Shown here: one piece after another, positions 5,975 to 7,911 of the stretch
Position numbering within the stretch: the stretch's first letter is position 1
Layout: each line of letters begins with the position of its first letter
Source of the DNA: a bacterium UBP12_UBA5184
GTDB taxonomy: Bacteria > Vulcanimicrobiota > Vulcanimicrobiia > Vulcanimicrobiales > Vulcanimicrobiaceae
Length of the DNA stretch: 7,911 nt
Assembly (NCBI GenBank): GCA_002413145.1
Contig: DHWK01000028.1
Location: forward strand, 6,879 to 14,789
Direction: 5' to 3'
Position numbers and translations under genes: made by a program
The notes under the pieces: generated by a model
Seen by the model: only the letters and a program-made list of their open reading frames with translations
Told to the model about the DNA's origin: nothing
The model's database searches: none

Positions 5975-6733
5975 ATGAAGATACGCTTCCCAAACCACTC
6001 GCTCGCTCTTCTGCTCGTCGCGGCCGCGGCGGCGCTGGGAGTACCAAGCGATGCCGCACCGGTCTCGGCCGGAGCCAAACCAGCGCCGCGCGGCACGACC
6101 GCTCCGCGACGCGTCGCTAGGCCCCAGCCGCCGCCCCCGAGTTCCCAGGGCTCGTCGGCGCAAAACATGATGACCAATTTTTCAGGCTTCGATCATATCC
6201 AGTTTCAGCATCTCAACTATAACTTCACCAGCGGCGAATACGCGATCCCCGATCGCTTCACCGCGACGCGCAGCGGTACCGACATCACCGCCGACAACGC
6301 GAACGGCAACTCGAAGCGAAAGGTCATGCACGCCGTGGGGCACGTGATCGTGCACCAGAACGGGCCGCTCAAATCCGGCGGCGACGTCACCAAGGTGACG
6401 CAAGAACCGTCGACCCTCACCTGCGATAAACTCGACGCCGACGGTGCGAGTAAGGTTTACGTCGCGACCGGCAACGTTCACTTTACGCAGGCCGGTCGAG
6501 AGGGCTCCTCCAATGCCGCGACCCTGAACGACGCAACGCACCTGCTGCACATGGAAGGCAACGTGCACCTGCGCGACAAGGAGCAGTACCTGGACGCCGA
6601 CGTTGTCGACTACAATACCGAAACGGGCGAGTCGCAGATCAGCGGAAAGCCCGCGCTCATTCGCCTTCCGATCGAGACGCCGGCGCCCGGTCCACCGAAG
6701 ACGCCGGCTCCGAAAAAACGTCGCATCCTCTAG
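5975..6733 (+). CDS. Secreted OstA/LptA-like protein (lipopolysaccharide transport family)
   Basis: The 252-residue protein has a Sec signal peptide: basic start MKIR, hydrophobic core at about 10-23, and likely cleavage after Ala27 (SDA). A Pro/Ala/Ser-rich linker (about 33-62) precedes an OstA-type region (about 68-230). That region carries repeating beta-strand units such as AVGHVIVHQ (120-128), ATGNVHFTQ (164-172) and MEGNVHLRD (193-201), ending in YNTETGESQISGKPAL. This spacing is typical of the beta-jellyroll repeats of LptA and of the N-terminal part of LptD, which pass LPS across the periplasm. A Pro-rich basic tail (232-252) closes it. At 252 residues it is longer than E. coli LptA, about 185, mainly through the linker and tail. 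LptC-like or general OstA-family membership is also possible. No lptB, lptC or lptD is nearby. It follows tsaC by 41 bases and precedes rarA by 10. Confidence 0.8.
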   Translation: MKIRFPNHSLALLLVAAAAALGVPSDAAPVSAGAKPAPRGTTAPRRVARPQPPPPSSQGSSAQNMMTNFSGFDHIQFQHLNYNFTSGEYAIPDRFTATRSGTDITADNANGNSKRKVMHAVGHVIVHQNGPLKSGGDVTKVTQEPSTLTCDKLDADGASKVYVATGNVHFTQAGREGSSNAATLNDATHLLHMEGNVHLRDKEQYLDADVVDYNTETGESQISGKPALIRLPIETPAPGPPKTPAPKKRRIL

Positions 6734-6743
6734 GTTCCCCGAC

Positions 6744-7875
6744 GTGAGCGCGAAGCGGAGCGGCGAGCGCGTCGGACTCTTCGAAGGTGCAGCGCAGCCG
6801 GCGCCGCTGGCTGCGCGGATGCGCCCGACGACGCTCGACGAGTTCGTCGGGCAGGAGCAGATCGTCGGCGAGGGCCGGGCGCTGCGCCGCGCGATCGAGA
6901 CCGACACGGTGCCCTCGCTCATCCTGTGGGGACCGCCCGGAACCGGCAAGACGACCCTCGCCGAAGTGATTGCGAGCGCGACCGGCGCCGACTTCGTCGG
7001 ACTCTCGGCGGTCAGCGCGGGCGTCGCCGATCTGCGCGCGGTCGTCGCAAGAGCGCAAGACGCGCGCACCCTCGGCCGGCGAACGGTCTTGTTCGTCGAC
7101 GAAATTCATCGTTTCAATAAGGCGCAGCAGGACGCGATCCTGCCCTACGTCGAGGACGGTACCGTGACGCTCATCGGCGCGACGACCGAAAACCCGTCGT
7201 TCGAGGTGAACTCGGCGTTGCTCTCGCGGACGCGCGTCTTCGTCCTTTACGCGCTCAGTGAAGAACGGATCGCACAGCTGGTGGAGCGGGCACTCGGCGA
7301 CAAAGAGCGCGGCCTCGGCGCGGAGTCGATCGTCCTGGATGACGAGGCCCGTGCAGCGCTCGTTCGGCTCGCCAACGGCGACGCACGGGTCGCGCTCAGC
7401 ACGCTCGAGTTCGCCGCCTCGGCGGCGCAGCCCGACCAAAGCGGCGTCAAGCGTATCGACGTCGCGCTCGTCTCCGACGCGCTGCAGCGGCGAATGGTCG
7501 CTTACGATAAGAAGGGTGAGAACCATTACGACGTCATCAGCGCCTTCATCAAATCGGTTCGCGGCAGCGACCCCGACGCGGCCGTCTATTGGCTCGCGCG
7601 GATGCTCGACGCCGGCGAAGACATCATGTTCATCGCGCGCCGTTTGGTGATCCTCGCCTCGGAAGACGTCGGGCTCGCAGATTCGCGCGGTTTGCAGGTC
7701 GCGCTCGCGGCGCAGCAAGCCTCCCACTTCGTCGGGATGCCCGAAGCGTTCTATCCCCTCGCGCACGCGACGCTCTATCTCGCGCTGGCGCCGAAGTCGG
7801 ACTCGATCAAGCGTGCCGCAGCTGCCCTGACCGCGGATATCGAGGGGACGCGGGCCGATCCGGTGCCGCTCCACC
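6744..7875 (+). CDS. rarA: Replication-associated recombination protein A (RarA/MgsA), 3'-truncated
   Basis: This AAA+ ATPase acts at stalled replication forks and is related to clamp-loader subunits and eukaryotic WRNIP1. Visible are the N-terminal PLAARMRPTTLDEFVGQ (21-37), Walker A GPPGTGKT (63-70), Walker B LFVDEIHRFNKAQQD with Asp119-Glu120, sensor 1 GATTENPSFEVN with Asn150, and sensor 2 GDARVAL with Arg215. The RarA C-terminal region follows: YDKKGENHYDVISAFIKS, RGSDPDAAVYWLARML, and ASEDVGLAD. The GTG at 6744 comes ten bases after the previous stop and has no ribosome site; the family's conserved region begins about 20 residues in. Genomic sequence supports 377 residues, ending at VPLH; the full protein is usually about 430-450. 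After that the frame reads into adapter DNA (VSYTHLRAHET), so neither that tail nor the lack of a stop is biological. Confidence 0.95.
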
Positions 7876-7911
7876 CTGTCTCTTATACACATCTCCGAGC
7901 CCACGAGACGG
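7876..7911 (+). other. Untrimmed Illumina Nextera adapter (artificial sequence)
   Basis: Bases 7876-7894 read CTGTCTCTTATACACATCT, the Nextera transposon mosaic end, followed at 7895-7909 by CCGAGCCCACGAGAC, the Nextera read-2 adapter. The last two bases may be the start of an index. The first one to three bases could also be genomic by chance. This is library-preparation sequence, not chromosome, and should be trimmed. Confidence 0.97.

Noticed and set aside
6657..7904. 415-codon minus-strand frame starting MGSEMCIRDR at the right end
   Set aside because: The start lies in adapter sequence and the rest is antisense to rarA.
1..7911. tRNA or rRNA genes, CRISPR arrays, insertion sequences, prophage or defence genes
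   Set aside because: Reading both strands showed no cloverleaf, regular repeats, transposase motifs or terminal inverted repeats; almost all bases are within ordinary protein genes.

Overview
The window is a GC-rich, densely coding piece of a bacterial chromosome. It is most likely a contig from a shotgun or metagenome assembly, because its right end runs into Illumina Nextera adapter sequence. The host looks like a diderm: it has a secreted OstA/LptA-type protein for lipopolysaccharide transport together with MurA and an MreB-type actin. The mix of high GC, few clear Shine-Dalgarno sites, and murA next to an mreB/mbl-like gene would fit a deep-branching phylum such as Candidatus Eremiobacterota (WPS-2). 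That placement is inference from general impression, not from any search.

Left part (1-2891): the start of an EamA-type (DMT) transporter runs off the left edge on the minus strand. Divergent from it are three plus-strand genes with overlapping ends: a MaoC-type hydratase, a short-chain dehydrogenase/reductase joined by an ATGA overlap, and an MFS (DHA1-type) transporter joined by a 7-base overlap. This looks like one translationally coupled accessory cassette, with acyl or lipid chemistry plus export as a plausible but unproven theme. A strong GC hairpin lies at its 3' end.

Middle and right part (2937-7875): a co-directional run of core genes. These are murA (first committed step of peptidoglycan precursor synthesis), an mreB/mbl-like actin (scaffold for wall elongation), a TsaC/Sua5 threonylcarbamoyl-AMP synthase (tRNA t6A modification), an OstA/LptA-like periplasmic protein, and rarA (replication-associated AAA+ ATPase, cut off by the contig end). 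Gaps are 59, 16, 41 and 10 bases. Short TATA-like boxes lie just ahead of mreB, tsaC and the lptA-like gene, none of which has a clear ribosome binding site.

No RNA genes, CRISPR array, insertion sequence or phage gene was seen, and no gap between genes exceeds about 130 bases. I found no clearly new multi-gene system. The points most worth checking are the adapter tail, a 13-residue insert in the MFS transporter, an Arg-to-Ala change at a conserved MurA position, a clipped C-terminus on the MreB-like protein, and possible leaderless starts.
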